This document shows positions 51,164 to 59,695 of a stretch of 60,479 nt of DNA, piece after piece; the stretch's first letter is position 1; every line of letters begins with the position of its first letter. The notes beneath the pieces are model-generated. The model did not search any database and was not told the origin of the DNA. It saw only the letters and a program-made list of their open reading frames with translations. This stretch comes from an uncultured Candidatus Melainabacteria bacterium. Lineage in GTDB: Bacteria; Cyanobacteriota; Vampirovibrionia; LMEP-6097. The translations under genes were made by a program, and so were the position numbers. The stretch spans positions 1 through 60,479 of the forward strand of contig CALBDR010000358.1 of NCBI GenBank assembly GCA_937927525.1, given 5' to 3'.

Positions 51164-52744
51164 TCACTTTTTTCTAATAGCGACTACTGAAGATCTAGCT
51201 TTCTTATCATTATTTAGATTCGGCCAATGACTTTGAGTACCTAACTCACCTGGATGTTGAACTGAAAGAAACAAAGTTTTTGATTTTTCATCAAAAGATA
51301 TACCACAGAGCTCAGCACCTTTAGGTGCTGAAGCAAAGCGAAGAGCCTTGCCTGAATACTCGCCATTTAGAGGAATTACAAAAAGTGAATTATTGCCATG
51401 GAATTTATATTCTTTCTTATTAATAGCTTTACTACTAATATCAGTAGCTACCCATAAAGAGTTATCACTGGTGAAACGAAGATTATCAGGGCAGGCAAAG
51501 CCTGAATTCTCGCCACCAAGTGCAAAGTTTTCATATTTAAAACTTAAAGCCCCATGATCATGATTAGTTTCTGAAATCTTAAATACAGATCCAAAGCTAT
51601 TAGCTTTAGTCTTATTATTAGTTAATGAAACAAAAACATCTTTAGACTTAGGACTAATTGCAATTCCCTCTGGTCTGTCGGTAGCGCTAGCACCTAAAAG
51701 CTTTGCTGCTCTTCTAGTCTCTAGAAGCAATTCAGCATCAGAATCAAAGTGTTCCGTTAATTTTGGGTTTTCAACACTCAATAACTCCCAAGTCCCTAAG
51801 CCTGACTGAGATTTACTAAAATCTAGATCTTTATCAAATTTAGCGACATATAGCTTACCCTCCGCCAAATAATCACGGTCATGATCATTTAAAGCTTTAC
51901 TAGAAACAAATTTATAGATATGTTCATTTTCTTTATCGTCTCCCATGTAGGCTATGACTTTTTTATCATCTGCTAAGGCTAAAGCTGCATTTTCATGAGC
52001 AATCTTCCCTAGAGAAGTACGTTTTACCGGGATAGAATTTTTCGTATATGGATCAATCTCAACTATCCATCCATACTGATTCATATCAAAATCTTGCCAA
52101 TGATATAAATCTTTAAAATTATGATAATTCTCTTCACAAGTGAGTATTGTTCCCCACAAAGTCTTACCACCACTACAATTTGCTAAAGTACCCTTCATCT
52201 CAGGATATTTAGCTACGACTGGACCAGAGACACGACAAGTTCTATTAGCATCTACAGTCCAATTATATTTTTTTTGCTCATTGATATCTTCATCAAAAAC
52301 CCACTCAGAGTTAGCATTCTGTATAATTTTAAAGATACTAACCCCGACTACTTTCCTTTGAGCCTTCTCTCCTATAACTTCTAAAGGGTTTACTGATTCA
52401 TGGTTCACAAATAACAGTGCTTCTTTCTCTGCTAGAGGAAGAAATTCTACATAGTCATTGTTATAACCGAAATCAATACTTTCATGATTAGCATTAAGTA
52501 TTTTATCCCCCCAAGAACGAATAATATTATAAGTAAAAGATTCATCTAAAACCAATTCATCAGACTCAGAAGCTGCTATAGCCTCAAATTCCCCTAATAC
52601 AGATTTCAAACTAAGCCCAGCATTTAATTGTGAGAGACTGGACGAAGAGTTTAAAAAGGATAAAGAACTACATGAGTTTAATGCTAAAGCAGTACTAGAT
52701 AAGCCTAAAAATTTCAAAAAATCACGACGATTAAAACTATTCAT
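51164..52744 (-). CDS. PhoX-type alkaline phosphatase-like Tat lipoprotein
   Basis: 526 aa, DUF839/PhoX family: calcium- and iron-dependent periplasmic phosphatases that release phosphate from phosphomonoesters. A Tat signal NRRDFLKFLG is followed by ALALNSC, a lipobox, so it is exported folded and lipid-anchored. Conserved segments are LLFVNHES, GTILTCEENYHNF, IAHENAAL, RPEGIAISPKSKDVFVSLTNN and SVQHPGE. No direct-repeat Pho site is visible near it; its start is only 18 bp from the divergent SIMPL gene. Metal ligands cannot be checked in full by eye. Confidence 0.86.
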   Translation of the reverse strand: MNSFNRRDFLKFLGLSSTALALNSCSSLSFLNSSSSLSQLNAGLSLKSVLGEFEAIAASESDELVLDESFTYNIIRSWGDKILNANHESIDFGYNNDYVEFLPLAEKEALLFVNHESVNPLEVIGEKAQRKVVGVSIFKIIQNANSEWVFDEDINEQKKYNWTVDANRTCRVSGPVVAKYPEMKGTLANCSGGKTLWGTILTCEENYHNFKDLYHWQDFDMNQYGWIVEIDPYTKNSIPVKRTSLGKIAHENAALALADDKKVIAYMGDDKENEHIYKFVSSKALNDHDRDYLAEGKLYVAKFDKDLDFSKSQSGLGTWELLSVENPKLTEHFDSDAELLLETRRAAKLLGASATDRPEGIAISPKSKDVFVSLTNNKTKANSFGSVFKISETNHDHGALSFKYENFALGGENSGFACPDNLRFTSDNSLWVATDISSKAINKKEYKFHGNNSLFVIPLNGEYSGKALRFASAPKGAELCGISFDEKSKTLFLSVQHPGELGTQSHWPNLNNDKKARSSVVAIRKK

Positions 52745-52762
52745 ATATTAAAATTATAATTA

Positions 52763-53512
52763 ATGCGTTTAGTTTTAATTTATTTGTCTATACTTTGCTT
52801 AAATATTTTTTCTGCAAGTAATATATATGCTCATCCAGGAACGAGAGAAATAAGTCCGCTAATAGAAGTAAAAGGAACAGCTAAAGAATTTTTTGAATCT
52901 GACTTAGCATACTTAAACTTCACGATTACGAGCCTTGCAGATAATGCCGCTAGTGCTAATAAAATAAATGAAAGTGAATCTAAAGAACTTTTCTTAAAAC
53001 TTAAAACGCTAGGAGTTGCTGAAAAAGACTTAGAACTTAGAAATTATCGTGTCATCGAGAAAAAAGAATATAATCATAAGACTAGAAAGTCAGAGTTACT
53101 TGGTTTTGAAGCGAAAAAGTTTCTTAAAGCTAAAGTTAAAAAACTTAATAATTTAGATGAAATATCTGCATTACTTAGTTCCAGCTCATATACAGAATTA
53201 GATAGTATCCATTATGACTTAGAGAATAGAGAACAAGCTAAACTAAGCACCTATCAAAAAGCTACTCGTAATGCTGTAAATAAAGCTAAGGCTATAGTTT
53301 CTGAACTAAAAGAAGTTAAACTAGGTAAAATCCAACTAATCAAAGATTCAGACACTCAATTCATTAGCCCCCAAAGAAGTCTCAAGCATAGCCCGAGAGT
53401 GTTTGCTATGGCTTCTGAAGCTAATATCTCAAATGAATCTGACTCTATACCTCAAAATGAAATTGAAATCCATTCAGAGGTTTTTATGAGCTTTGAGTTA
53501 GAGGATAAATAA
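52763..53512 (+). CDS. Secreted SIMPL-domain (DUF541) protein
   Basis: 249 aa. Signal peptide MRLVLIYLSILCLNIFSASNIYA, then the SIMPL domain: EVKGTAKEFFESDLAYLNFTITSLADNAASAN, the YRVIEKKEY and LGFEAKKFLKAKVKKLNNLDEI segments, and KAIVSELKEVKLGKIQLI. These proteins are periplasmic or outer-membrane associated and have been tied to oxidative-stress protection, but the molecular role is unclear. It is divergent from PhoX. Confidence 0.82.
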   Translation: MRLVLIYLSILCLNIFSASNIYAHPGTREISPLIEVKGTAKEFFESDLAYLNFTITSLADNAASANKINESESKELFLKLKTLGVAEKDLELRNYRVIEKKEYNHKTRKSELLGFEAKKFLKAKVKKLNNLDEISALLSSSSYTELDSIHYDLENREQAKLSTYQKATRNAVNKAKAIVSELKEVKLGKIQLIKDSDTQFISPQRSLKHSPRVFAMASEANISNESDSIPQNEIEIHSEVFMSFELEDK

Positions 53513-53563
53513 AAAGATAATTTGATTTTTGCAATATAAACTTTTTAGAAATGTTCATTAACA

Positions 53564-53592
53564 AGGCTTGCGAGGAAGAGAAAGCGCAGCCT
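53564..53592. repeat. Hairpin between convergent genes, possible relative of the palindromic element
   Basis: AGGCT-T-GCG pairs with CGC-AGCCT around an AAG-rich loop. The ends TGCGAG and GCGCAGC match the ends of the reverse complement of the 37-nt core, but the interior is shorter and different. It may simply be a bidirectional terminator. Confidence 0.4.
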
Positions 53593-53605
53593 AATGGAAT
53601 AAGGT

Positions 53606-54526
53606 TTAAGGGTGTGGATGGCCGGTCATACGATAGTAATCCGCATCTCGAGAATAATCTGGTTGAGTGTTTTGGAAAGCCATCGGTGGATTATTTAATC
53701 TCATATAATTAGGGTCTCTAGTTATAGGGTTAGTAGGCTCAGTAGAGTTATAGTATTGAACTGGGTAATCGATAAACTGTTCTTGTGATCTAAGAGCTCT
53801 TTCGTATTGTTGTTGGTCACGCTTAGCTTGCCCTATACTTCCAATTAAACCAAAAGCGTGCGGAATGGCACCAAGTGCCCATGCTGCTGAAAGAGTGGTT
53901 CTAGTACCAAAGGTTCCAGGATAATTAAAAGGTGTGACTGTACTTAATGGCGCAATTCTAAGAAAATCTGAAGTATGTCCTCCTATTCCTTTTCGCCTAT
54001 CTACTGTTTTATAACCCCAACCAGGGCTTAATCTTTTATAATCTCCAATCGCATATTCATCGTTACGTGCTTCTCTATGAGGACGATACGGATCTACAGC
54101 TCCACCTACTGAGTAACCTAGGTCACGCCAATGCTTTGATTTTTGGGTTTCAACCCCGTTAGGTAAGAATTTTCGATTATAATACTCTGGGATATCTGAA
54201 TCTTTCAGTGAAACTTCTCGTAAGAACTCTCCTTGAGCTGTGTATAAACCACAGTAACCACTTTGATGTTTTATAACGACGTTAGCTGCTTCGACTTCAC
54301 TTACTATATCCTTCCAACCGTCAACTCTGGTAACTTCTAAAATTTTCTTATTATTAAATAATGACATTTCTGAATCAGCTAAATCCCATGTATGTAAATC
54401 TACCAGGACAATTACAGGAGCATCTTCCTCAACTGCGTATGATTTTATATTAGTTTGGTAAGCAAATAAAATTAGGAGTTGCAAAGCAACTAAGAAAAAC
54501 TTGAAAAAAGCTTCTTTACTTTTCAT
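53606..54526 (-). CDS. Secreted protein, unknown, 306 aa
   Basis: Signal peptide FFKFFLVALQLLILFAYQTN, mature region starting near YAVEEDAP. The first 120 residues look folded (VIVLVDLHTWDLADSEMSLF, VVIKHQSGYCGLYTAQGEF). The rest is Gly/Tyr/Pro/Arg-rich, low complexity (GGHTSDFLRIAPLSTVTPF, and a Tyr/Pro/Asn-rich tail with MTGHPHP at the end). No family recognised. The promoter has a direct-repeat site at 54544-54562 and a -10 box almost touching the ATG. Confidence 0.66.
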   Translation of the reverse strand: MKSKEAFFKFFLVALQLLILFAYQTNIKSYAVEEDAPVIVLVDLHTWDLADSEMSLFNNKKILEVTRVDGWKDIVSEVEAANVVIKHQSGYCGLYTAQGEFLREVSLKDSDIPEYYNRKFLPNGVETQKSKHWRDLGYSVGGAVDPYRPHREARNDEYAIGDYKRLSPGWGYKTVDRRKGIGGHTSDFLRIAPLSTVTPFNYPGTFGTRTTLSAAWALGAIPHAFGLIGSIGQAKRDQQQYERALRSQEQFIDYPVQYYNSTEPTNPITRDPNYMRLNNPPMAFQNTQPDYSRDADYYRMTGHPHP

Positions 54527-54543
54527 CTTAATATATTATTCCC

Positions 54544-54562
54544 TTTTTAAGGCTAGGTTAAA
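54544..54562 (-). promoter_or_regulatory. Pho-box-like direct repeat overlapping the ribF stop
   Basis: On the minus strand TTTAACCTagcCTTAAAAA. Exactly 10 nt after the second hexamer is TATATT (54535-54530), with an alternative TAATAT 3 nt closer. It points at the gene at 53606-54526. Confidence 0.55.
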
Positions 54563-55497
54563 CGTATTATTGAGAATATATCTTGATTAATCTGATCAAT
54601 TAAAGCATCAACAGATTCAAACTTTTTCTCATTACGAATTTTTCTATGGAAAGTAATTTTCATTTCTTCGCCATAAATATTTTCATTAAAGTCTAAAATA
54701 TGAACCTCTATAGACACGACCTTTTCAGTTTTAAAGCTGGGTCTATAACCGATATTCACTAAAGCCTTATGGGCAATTCCCCATATATGATCTTCAGGAA
54801 CAGCCTTTCTTATATATGCATCAACTAAATAGACACCATTATTGGGTAAAATTAATTCTTCATTTAGCTTTAAATTTGCTGTAGGGAAACCAATAGTTCT
54901 TCCACGTTGGTCACCTTTAACAACAAGTCCTGCTAGTGAAAACTTGTGTCCTAGATATTTATTTGCATCATCAACTTTCCCTGAACTAATCAATTCCCGA
55001 ATTTTTGAACTACTGATAAGCTCATCTTCAAATTTAAATGCATCAATAATAGTTAAATCGACATTTTTTGATTGTGCCCAACTAGAAAGAAATTCAGGTG
55101 TACCTTCACGGTTTTTTCCAAAATGGTGATCATAACCTACAGATATAGCAGCAACATTCAATTCATCTAATAGATATTTTTTCAAATAGTCTCCAGGTGA
55201 CATGTACATAATATCTAAAGAAAAATCTAATGCTAAAACTTGCTCAACACCAAGGTCAGCAAAGAGTTCCAGACGAGTATTGAAATCAGTAATAATTTTA
55301 GGACATCTATTTATAGTTAAGGATCTAGGATGATTCTTAAATGTTAGAACAGAACTAATTAGATCTTTATCTTTAGCATGCTTAACGGCTGATTTAATAA
55401 TCTCTTGATGTCCTAAATGAACACCATCAAACATACCTAAAGCAACTGAAGATTTGCTATGGCTAGTTTTAGAATTTTTAAGTTTGATTAATCCCAC
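54553..55497 (-). CDS. ribF: Bifunctional riboflavin kinase / FAD synthetase
   Basis: 314 aa. Makes FMN and FAD from riboflavin. The N-terminal nucleotidyltransferase has GMFDGVHLGHQEII, GYDHHFGKNREG and the ISSSKIRELI motif. The C-terminal riboflavin kinase has VVKGDQRGRTIGFPTANL and the VSIEVHILDFNENIYGEEM stretch. Normal length. The gap to hisA upstream on the strand is 4 bp, so they are co-transcribed. Confidence 0.95.
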   Translation of the reverse strand: MGLIKLKNSKTSHSKSSVALGMFDGVHLGHQEIIKSAVKHAKDKDLISSVLTFKNHPRSLTINRCPKIITDFNTRLELFADLGVEQVLALDFSLDIMYMSPGDYLKKYLLDELNVAAISVGYDHHFGKNREGTPEFLSSWAQSKNVDLTIIDAFKFEDELISSSKIRELISSGKVDDANKYLGHKFSLAGLVVKGDQRGRTIGFPTANLKLNEELILPNNGVYLVDAYIRKAVPEDHIWGIAHKALVNIGYRPSFKTEKVVSIEVHILDFNENIYGEEMKITFHRKIRNEKKFESVDALIDQINQDIFSIIRLT

Positions 55498-55501
55498 AAA
55501 A

Positions 55502-56293
55502 TTAAACAGACAAGCTAAAAAGATCTGAATGACTTATCTTTCTGGCATATAAAGCTTTTCCGATAATGACACCAGAGACTGTGAGCTTTTTATTAACAAG
55601 ACTTATAAGAGACTTAACATCATCTATACTAGAAATCCCACCGGAGGAAATAGTGTTTACTTCAGTAGCTTCAACAAACTCAGTTAACTCTTTGATATTG
55701 GGGCCTCTTAAGGTTCCATCACGACTAATATCAGTATATATCACATGCTTTAAGCCATGTTTATCTTTAAATTCTTTAACAACATCTATAGCATTTACAT
55801 CAGAATCTTCCAACCAACCATTAACAGCAAGCATACCGTTTCGACAGTCAATCCCACAAACTATTTTATCTGGACCGAAGTGCTTTAATGCTTCTTTCAC
55901 AAAATTAGGATTCTTAACGATGGCACTACCTAGGATAATTCTATTAACACCACAGTCTAGAATCTGCTCTGCTGTATGCATATCTCTAATACCACCGCCT
56001 ACTTGAACATAGAGACTAATATTCTTTACTATATCTCTTATTATCTCAAGATTTTTAGCCAAACCATATCTAGCACCATCAAGATCTACTAAATGTAAGT
56101 ATCTAGCACCATCCATTTCTAATTTTCGAGCAACAAATAAGGGGTCTGTATTATAGACAGTTTCATCATCAAAATCTCCCTGATAAAGCCTTACACATTT
56201 ACCACCCATAATATCAATGGCTGGAAATATCGCAAATTTATCCTTCTGTTCAGCTGATTTATTAGCTCTTAAGTTTTCTTCCTGTTCCACCAC
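55502..56293 (-). CDS. hisA: ProFAR isomerase of histidine synthesis
   Basis: 263 aa with an 18-residue extra N-terminus before FAIFPAIDIMGGKCVRLYQGDF. Phosphate sites are VQVGGGIRDM and SGGISSIDD; the catalytic Asp residues lie in PAIDIMGG and VIYTDISRDGTL. The typical DLDGAR is conserved. The start is GTG 56293 or 56290, with TATAAT 5 or 8 nt upstream, so the mRNA is probably leaderless, although sdhA ends only 16 bp upstream. No other his genes are nearby. Confidence 0.95.
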   Translation of the reverse strand: MVEQEENLRANKSAEQKDKFAIFPAIDIMGGKCVRLYQGDFDDETVYNTDPLFVARKLEMDGARYLHLVDLDGARYGLAKNLEIIRDIVKNISLYVQVGGGIRDMHTAEQILDCGVNRIILGSAIVKNPNFVKEALKHFGPDKIVCGIDCRNGMLAVNGWLEDSDVNAIDVVKEFKDKHGLKHVIYTDISRDGTLRGPNIKELTEFVEATEVNTISSGGISSIDDVKSLISLVNKKLTVSGVIIGKALYARKISHSDLFSLSV

Positions 56294-56298
56294 TAAGT

Positions 56299-56304
56299 AT
56301 TATA
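56299..56304 (-). promoter_or_regulatory. TATAAT -10 box for hisA
   Basis: Consensus -10 box, 5 nt from GTG 56293 and 8 nt from GTG 56290 in the minus direction. Confidence 0.45.
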
Positions 56305-56309
56305 CCCTC

Positions 56310-58058
56310 TTATTTAGCATAATTCCTTAGGATTGGTTCAAAATAAGAAGTATCTACAGGCTCATATGATATTTCAACACCGCCATTTTTATATTCAGCA
56401 ATAGTAGTTTTCAACCACTCATCATCTAATCTATCTGGATATTCAGGTTTATAATGTGCCCCACGAGATTCCTTTCTCATAAGAGCACTTTTAGTGATGA
56501 TTTCAGCGATATCAAACATATGGAAAAGCTCTCTCATATAAAACAAACTCTGATTAGCCCACTTTCCTGTGTCAGGAATCTGAACTTGTTCAAATTTAGC
56601 TCTCAATCCTTCTATTCCATGAAGAGTTTCTTCTAAATCTTTATCGTATCTAACCACAGTAACGTTCTTAGTCATCATATTTCCAAGTTCAATATGAATA
56701 GCTCTAGCATTTTCTTTACCAGTCTGTGAGGTAAATTTATTTACTAAGTCTTGCTCAGCTTTTACTTGATTAGCGAAAACAGACTCATCAAGATCTGAAT
56801 AAGACTTCTCTAAACCGCTAATGTATTTGGCTACATCTTTACCAGTCTCAAGACCACCAAATGTACAAGATAGTAAGCTGTTAGCTCCCAATCTGTTAGC
56901 TCCATGGTACTGGAACTCACATTCTCCAGCAGCAAATAAACCAGGAATATTCGTCATTTGAGTATCATTTTCAATCCATAAGCCACCCATGCTGTAGTGA
57001 ACTGATGGAAAAACTTCCATAGGAACTTCACGAGGATCTACACCTTTAAACTTCTCATAAATTTCTAAGATCCCTCCTAATTTTTTATTTAAAAAATCTC
57101 TAGGTTTGTGCGTTAAATCAAGGTGTACACATGGCTTACCATTAACTCCTAGACCTTGTTTGTGAACAATATCAAAAATCTCACGTGTAGCGATATCTCT
57201 AGGGACTAAGTTTCCATACTTAGGATATTTTTCTTCTAAGAAATACCATGGCTTACCATCTTTGTAAGTCCAAACTCTGCCACCTTCACCACGAGCAGAC
57301 TCAGACATTAACCTATCTTTATCTGAACCTGGTATAGCAGTAGGGTGAACCTGAATAAATTCACCATTAGCGTATTTAACACCTTGTTTAAAACAAGCAG
57401 AAGCAGCGATACCATTATTAATAGTACTATTCGTAGATCTCCCAAAAACATTACCAGGACCACCAGTAGCGATAACGACAGCGTTTCCTTTAAAAGCTCT
57501 GAGTTCCATAGTATCTAAGTTTTGAGCAACTATACCTCTACAGACACCATCCTCATCAATGATATTTGAAAGCATTTCCCAGCCTTCATACTTAGTAACT
57601 TTTCCTTGGTCTTCAAATCTTCTTACCTGTTCATCTAAAGAATAAAGTAACTGCTGACCAGTAGTAGCACCAGCATAAGCTGTTCTATGGTAAAGAGTTC
57701 CACCAAATCTTCTAAAATCTAAGTGTCCCTCTGGAGTTCTATTGAACATTACTCCAAATCTATCGAATAAATCTAAAATCTTAGGTGCAGCTTCGCACAT
57801 TCTAACGATAGGACCTTGGTTTGCTAGGAAATCACCACCATAAATAGTGTCGTATGCGTGTTGCTTAGTAGAATCACCCTCACCTTTGATATTTTTAGCA
57901 GCGTTAATTCCACCTTGGGCACAAACAGAGTGTGACCTTTTAACAGGAACTATAGATACTATATCGACAGTACAACCCGACTGAACCGCACTTAAAGCAG
58001 CCCCTAAGCCACCAAGACCACCACCAACTATTACAATATTTTTATCTATATCTGCCAT
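56310..58058 (-). CDS. sdhA: Succinate dehydrogenase/fumarate reductase flavoprotein subunit
   Basis: 582 aa. Holds covalent FAD and oxidises succinate or reduces fumarate. The dinucleotide fold is VIVGGGLGGLGAALSA; the FAD-linking His lies in RSHSVCAQGGINAA; the substrate-binding and proton-shuttle residues are in FIQVHPTAIPGS and SARGEGGRVW. The C-terminal YMRELFHMFDIAEIITKSAL is typical of the Bacillus/Bacteroidetes-type (B-type) enzymes. No iron-sulfur or membrane subunit gene is adjacent, which is unusual as sdhCAB are normally together. Confidence 0.95.
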   Translation of the reverse strand: MADIDKNIVIVGGGLGGLGAALSAVQSGCTVDIVSIVPVKRSHSVCAQGGINAAKNIKGEGDSTKQHAYDTIYGGDFLANQGPIVRMCEAAPKILDLFDRFGVMFNRTPEGHLDFRRFGGTLYHRTAYAGATTGQQLLYSLDEQVRRFEDQGKVTKYEGWEMLSNIIDEDGVCRGIVAQNLDTMELRAFKGNAVVIATGGPGNVFGRSTNSTINNGIAASACFKQGVKYANGEFIQVHPTAIPGSDKDRLMSESARGEGGRVWTYKDGKPWYFLEEKYPKYGNLVPRDIATREIFDIVHKQGLGVNGKPCVHLDLTHKPRDFLNKKLGGILEIYEKFKGVDPREVPMEVFPSVHYSMGGLWIENDTQMTNIPGLFAAGECEFQYHGANRLGANSLLSCTFGGLETGKDVAKYISGLEKSYSDLDESVFANQVKAEQDLVNKFTSQTGKENARAIHIELGNMMTKNVTVVRYDKDLEETLHGIEGLRAKFEQVQIPDTGKWANQSLFYMRELFHMFDIAEIITKSALMRKESRGAHYKPEYPDRLDDEWLKTTIAEYKNGGVEISYEPVDTSYFEPILRNYAK

Positions 58059-58230
58059 CTAATTTTATATTACCCAAATAACATTTTAACAGTAACTTCG
58101 CTTTAGAGGGATGGAGGATTGAGGTCTTTTATGATGTTTTTTTGTTTTGGATTAAGTTTTATAGAAAATTTCTTTGCATTATTTTCAAATAATTGAAAAT
58201 TGTCATGTTCTCAGATAATAATAGTTTGGG

Positions 58231-58236
58231 TATGAT
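58231..58236 (+). promoter_or_regulatory. -10 box giving a leaderless fabG
   Basis: TATGAT, 6 nt before the ATG at 58243; TTCTCA, 17 bp upstream, is a weak -35 candidate. Confidence 0.4.
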
Positions 58237-58242
58237 AAAGAT

Positions 58243-59061
58243 ATGGTTAAATTACTAGATGGAAAAACTGCTGTAGTTACTGGTGCTGGAAGAGGCATAG
58301 GTAAAGCGACAGCCTTATTATACGCTGATCATGGAGCAAACTTAGTATTAGTAGATATTGATCCAGCTCCCTTAGAAGAGGCTGTAAAAGAAGTAGAAGC
58401 TAAAGGCGTGAAAGCCATAGCCATAGCAGCAAACATTACTAAGACAGATGAGTGTGCAAATGTTTTCACTAAAGCTCTAGAACTATCTCCAGATGGAGTA
58501 GATATCCTAGCAAATATCGCAGGGATCACTAGAGATGCAGTTATCCACAAGATGACAGAAGACGAGTGGAATTTCGTTATCGATGTAAACCTAAAAGGTA
58601 CCTATAACATGGTTCAAGCAAGCGTTCCAGCAATGCGCGACAAAGCTAAAGCTGAAGGTGTTGCCAAACCTAGATCTATTATTAATATCTCTTCTACATC
58701 TGGAGTAAAAGGTAACTCTGGTCAAATCAACTACGCTGCTGCTAAAGCAGGTATCAATGGTATTACTAGAACCACTGCTAAAGAGTGGGCTAGATTCAAT
58801 ATCAGATCTAATTCCATAGCTCCAGGGTTCATTGAAACTCGCTTAACTAGTGCACCTTCAGATGATCCTAAGTTAGGTATTCCAGAGCAACAAATGCAAA
58901 TGATTCAAATGCTTTACTCACAGACAGGCTTACAGAGAAAAGAAGGTATGGGCAAGCCTGAAGACATCGCTAATATAGCTCTTTTCTTCGCATCTGATCT
59001 TTCAAGTTATGTTTCTGGACAAGTCCTAACAGCAGCTGGTGCGATGATAGATACTTACTAA
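58243..59061 (+). CDS. fabG: Short-chain dehydrogenase, 3-oxoacyl-ACP reductase type
   Basis: 272 aa. NADPH-dependent reduction of 3-oxoacyl chains in fatty-acid synthesis is the likely role. The cofactor motif is TGAGRGIGKATA and NIAGI follows the fourth strand. The Ser-Tyr-Lys triad lies in NISSTSGVKGNSGQINYAAAKAG. The closing GQVLTAAGAM is usual where FabG has GxxxxxDGG; the change leaves open another SDR role. It is slightly longer than the common 245-250 aa. Monocistronic, ending at a bidirectional terminator. Confidence 0.85.
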   Translation: MVKLLDGKTAVVTGAGRGIGKATALLYADHGANLVLVDIDPAPLEEAVKEVEAKGVKAIAIAANITKTDECANVFTKALELSPDGVDILANIAGITRDAVIHKMTEDEWNFVIDVNLKGTYNMVQASVPAMRDKAKAEGVAKPRSIINISSTSGVKGNSGQINYAAAKAGINGITRTTAKEWARFNIRSNSIAPGFIETRLTSAPSDDPKLGIPEQQMQMIQMLYSQTGLQRKEGMGKPEDIANIALFFASDLSSYVSGQVLTAAGAMIDTY

Positions 59062-59063
59062 AA

Positions 59064-59088
59064 AAAAGGAGGCTTAAAGCCTCCTTTT
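59064..59088. terminator. Bidirectional intrinsic terminator
   Basis: Stem AAAAGGAGGC with GCCTCCTTTT around TTAAA. It has T-runs on both sides and separates fabG (plus) from the 41-residue gene (minus). Confidence 0.9.
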
Positions 59089-59136
59089 CCTTGAATTCAC
59101 TTATTAATTTATTACTTCTTTGTAATAATCAAATAA

Positions 59137-59262
59137 TTAATTATTCGATCCTTCTTCCTCCCTCGGTTTAATAGACTGACTCACTTTTTCTTTTTTTGTT
59201 TTGTCAGCACTAGTTTTATTCTCAGCTAACCGCTTTTTTTCTTTCCAAGTCGACATCCTCAT
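59137..59262 (-). CDS. 41-residue basic protein with strong ribosome binding site
   Basis: An ATG at 59262 follows AGAAGGAGAAATC, one of the best Shine-Dalgarno sequences of the window. The 41 codons encode a very hydrophilic, Lys/Ser/Glu-rich peptide (start MRMSTWKEKKRLAENK) with no hydrophobic segment, probably disordered. Directly downstream is the terminator at 59064-59088, and TATACT (59301-59296) is a possible -10 box. Promoter, ribosome site, frame and terminator fit together, so I regard it as a real gene of unknown role. Confidence 0.68.
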   Translation of the reverse strand: MRMSTWKEKKRLAENKTSADKTKKEKVSQSIKPREEEGSNN

Positions 59263-59415
59263 TGATTTCTCCTTCTAGAAACATCTTTTTTTCATAGTAT
59301 AATAGGCTAACAAAATTCACACCAAAAGTAAAGGAATTATATAAAATTCAGCTTTTATGCCTATATGAAATTTTGTTCCAGAATTAATGGAAGATTATCT
59401 CCCCTTAAAAAACGA

Positions 59416-59439
59416 AGCAGCTCCATCATTGGAGCTGCT
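59416..59439. terminator. Intrinsic terminator hairpin
   Basis: AGCAGCTCC-atcatt-GGAGCTGCT. On the minus strand it is followed by TCGTTTTTT, terminating the 45-residue gene at 59494-59631. Confidence 0.85.
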
Positions 59440-59493
59440 CTTTAGTTTTTATCGTGGAAAGTCCACTCTATTACTTATTTGTAATTTTAAATA

Positions 59494-59631
59494 TTATGAA
59501 AGTGATTTTGCAAGTGCCCTATTATTTATAGGGGCTTTAGGTGATTCACCACTAGGGTTTTGCGTAATTTGCTGTTTCCGCATAGCAACTTGAGCCTTCA
59601 TTGTCGCAGGATTCCCTTGTATTGGACCCAT
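59494..59631 (-). CDS. 45-residue Gln/Asn/Ala-rich protein with strong ribosome binding site
   Basis: ATG at 59631 follows AAAAAGGAG. The 45 codons (start MGPIQGNPATMKAQVAMR, end RALAKSLS) give a basic, Gln/Pro/Asn-rich peptide with no hydrophobic span. A terminator follows 55 bp after the stop. The direct-repeat site at 59696-59714 lies upstream but faces away from it. Unknown function. It resembles in composition the other small Shine-Dalgarno-led genes of this window. Confidence 0.68.
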   Translation of the reverse strand: MGPIQGNPATMKAQVAMRKQQITQNPSGESPKAPINNRALAKSLS

Positions 59632-59695
59632 ATTTTCGTTCTCCTTTTTCCTTACACATAAGAAACTTGATTACTTTAAGTCTCTTATTTGAAAT

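Noticed and set aside
59302..59377. Interleaved complementary pairs (ATAGGC/GCCTAT and AACAAAATT/AATTTTGTT), pseudoknot-like
   Set aside because: Lies upstream of the likely promoter of the 41-residue gene, so probably not transcribed with it; the pairs are short and AT-rich and may be chance.
59387..59593. 68-codon plus-strand frame starting near a terminator
   Set aside because: It runs through a terminator hairpin and overlaps in antisense a minus-strand gene with a good Shine-Dalgarno; no ribosome binding site of its own.
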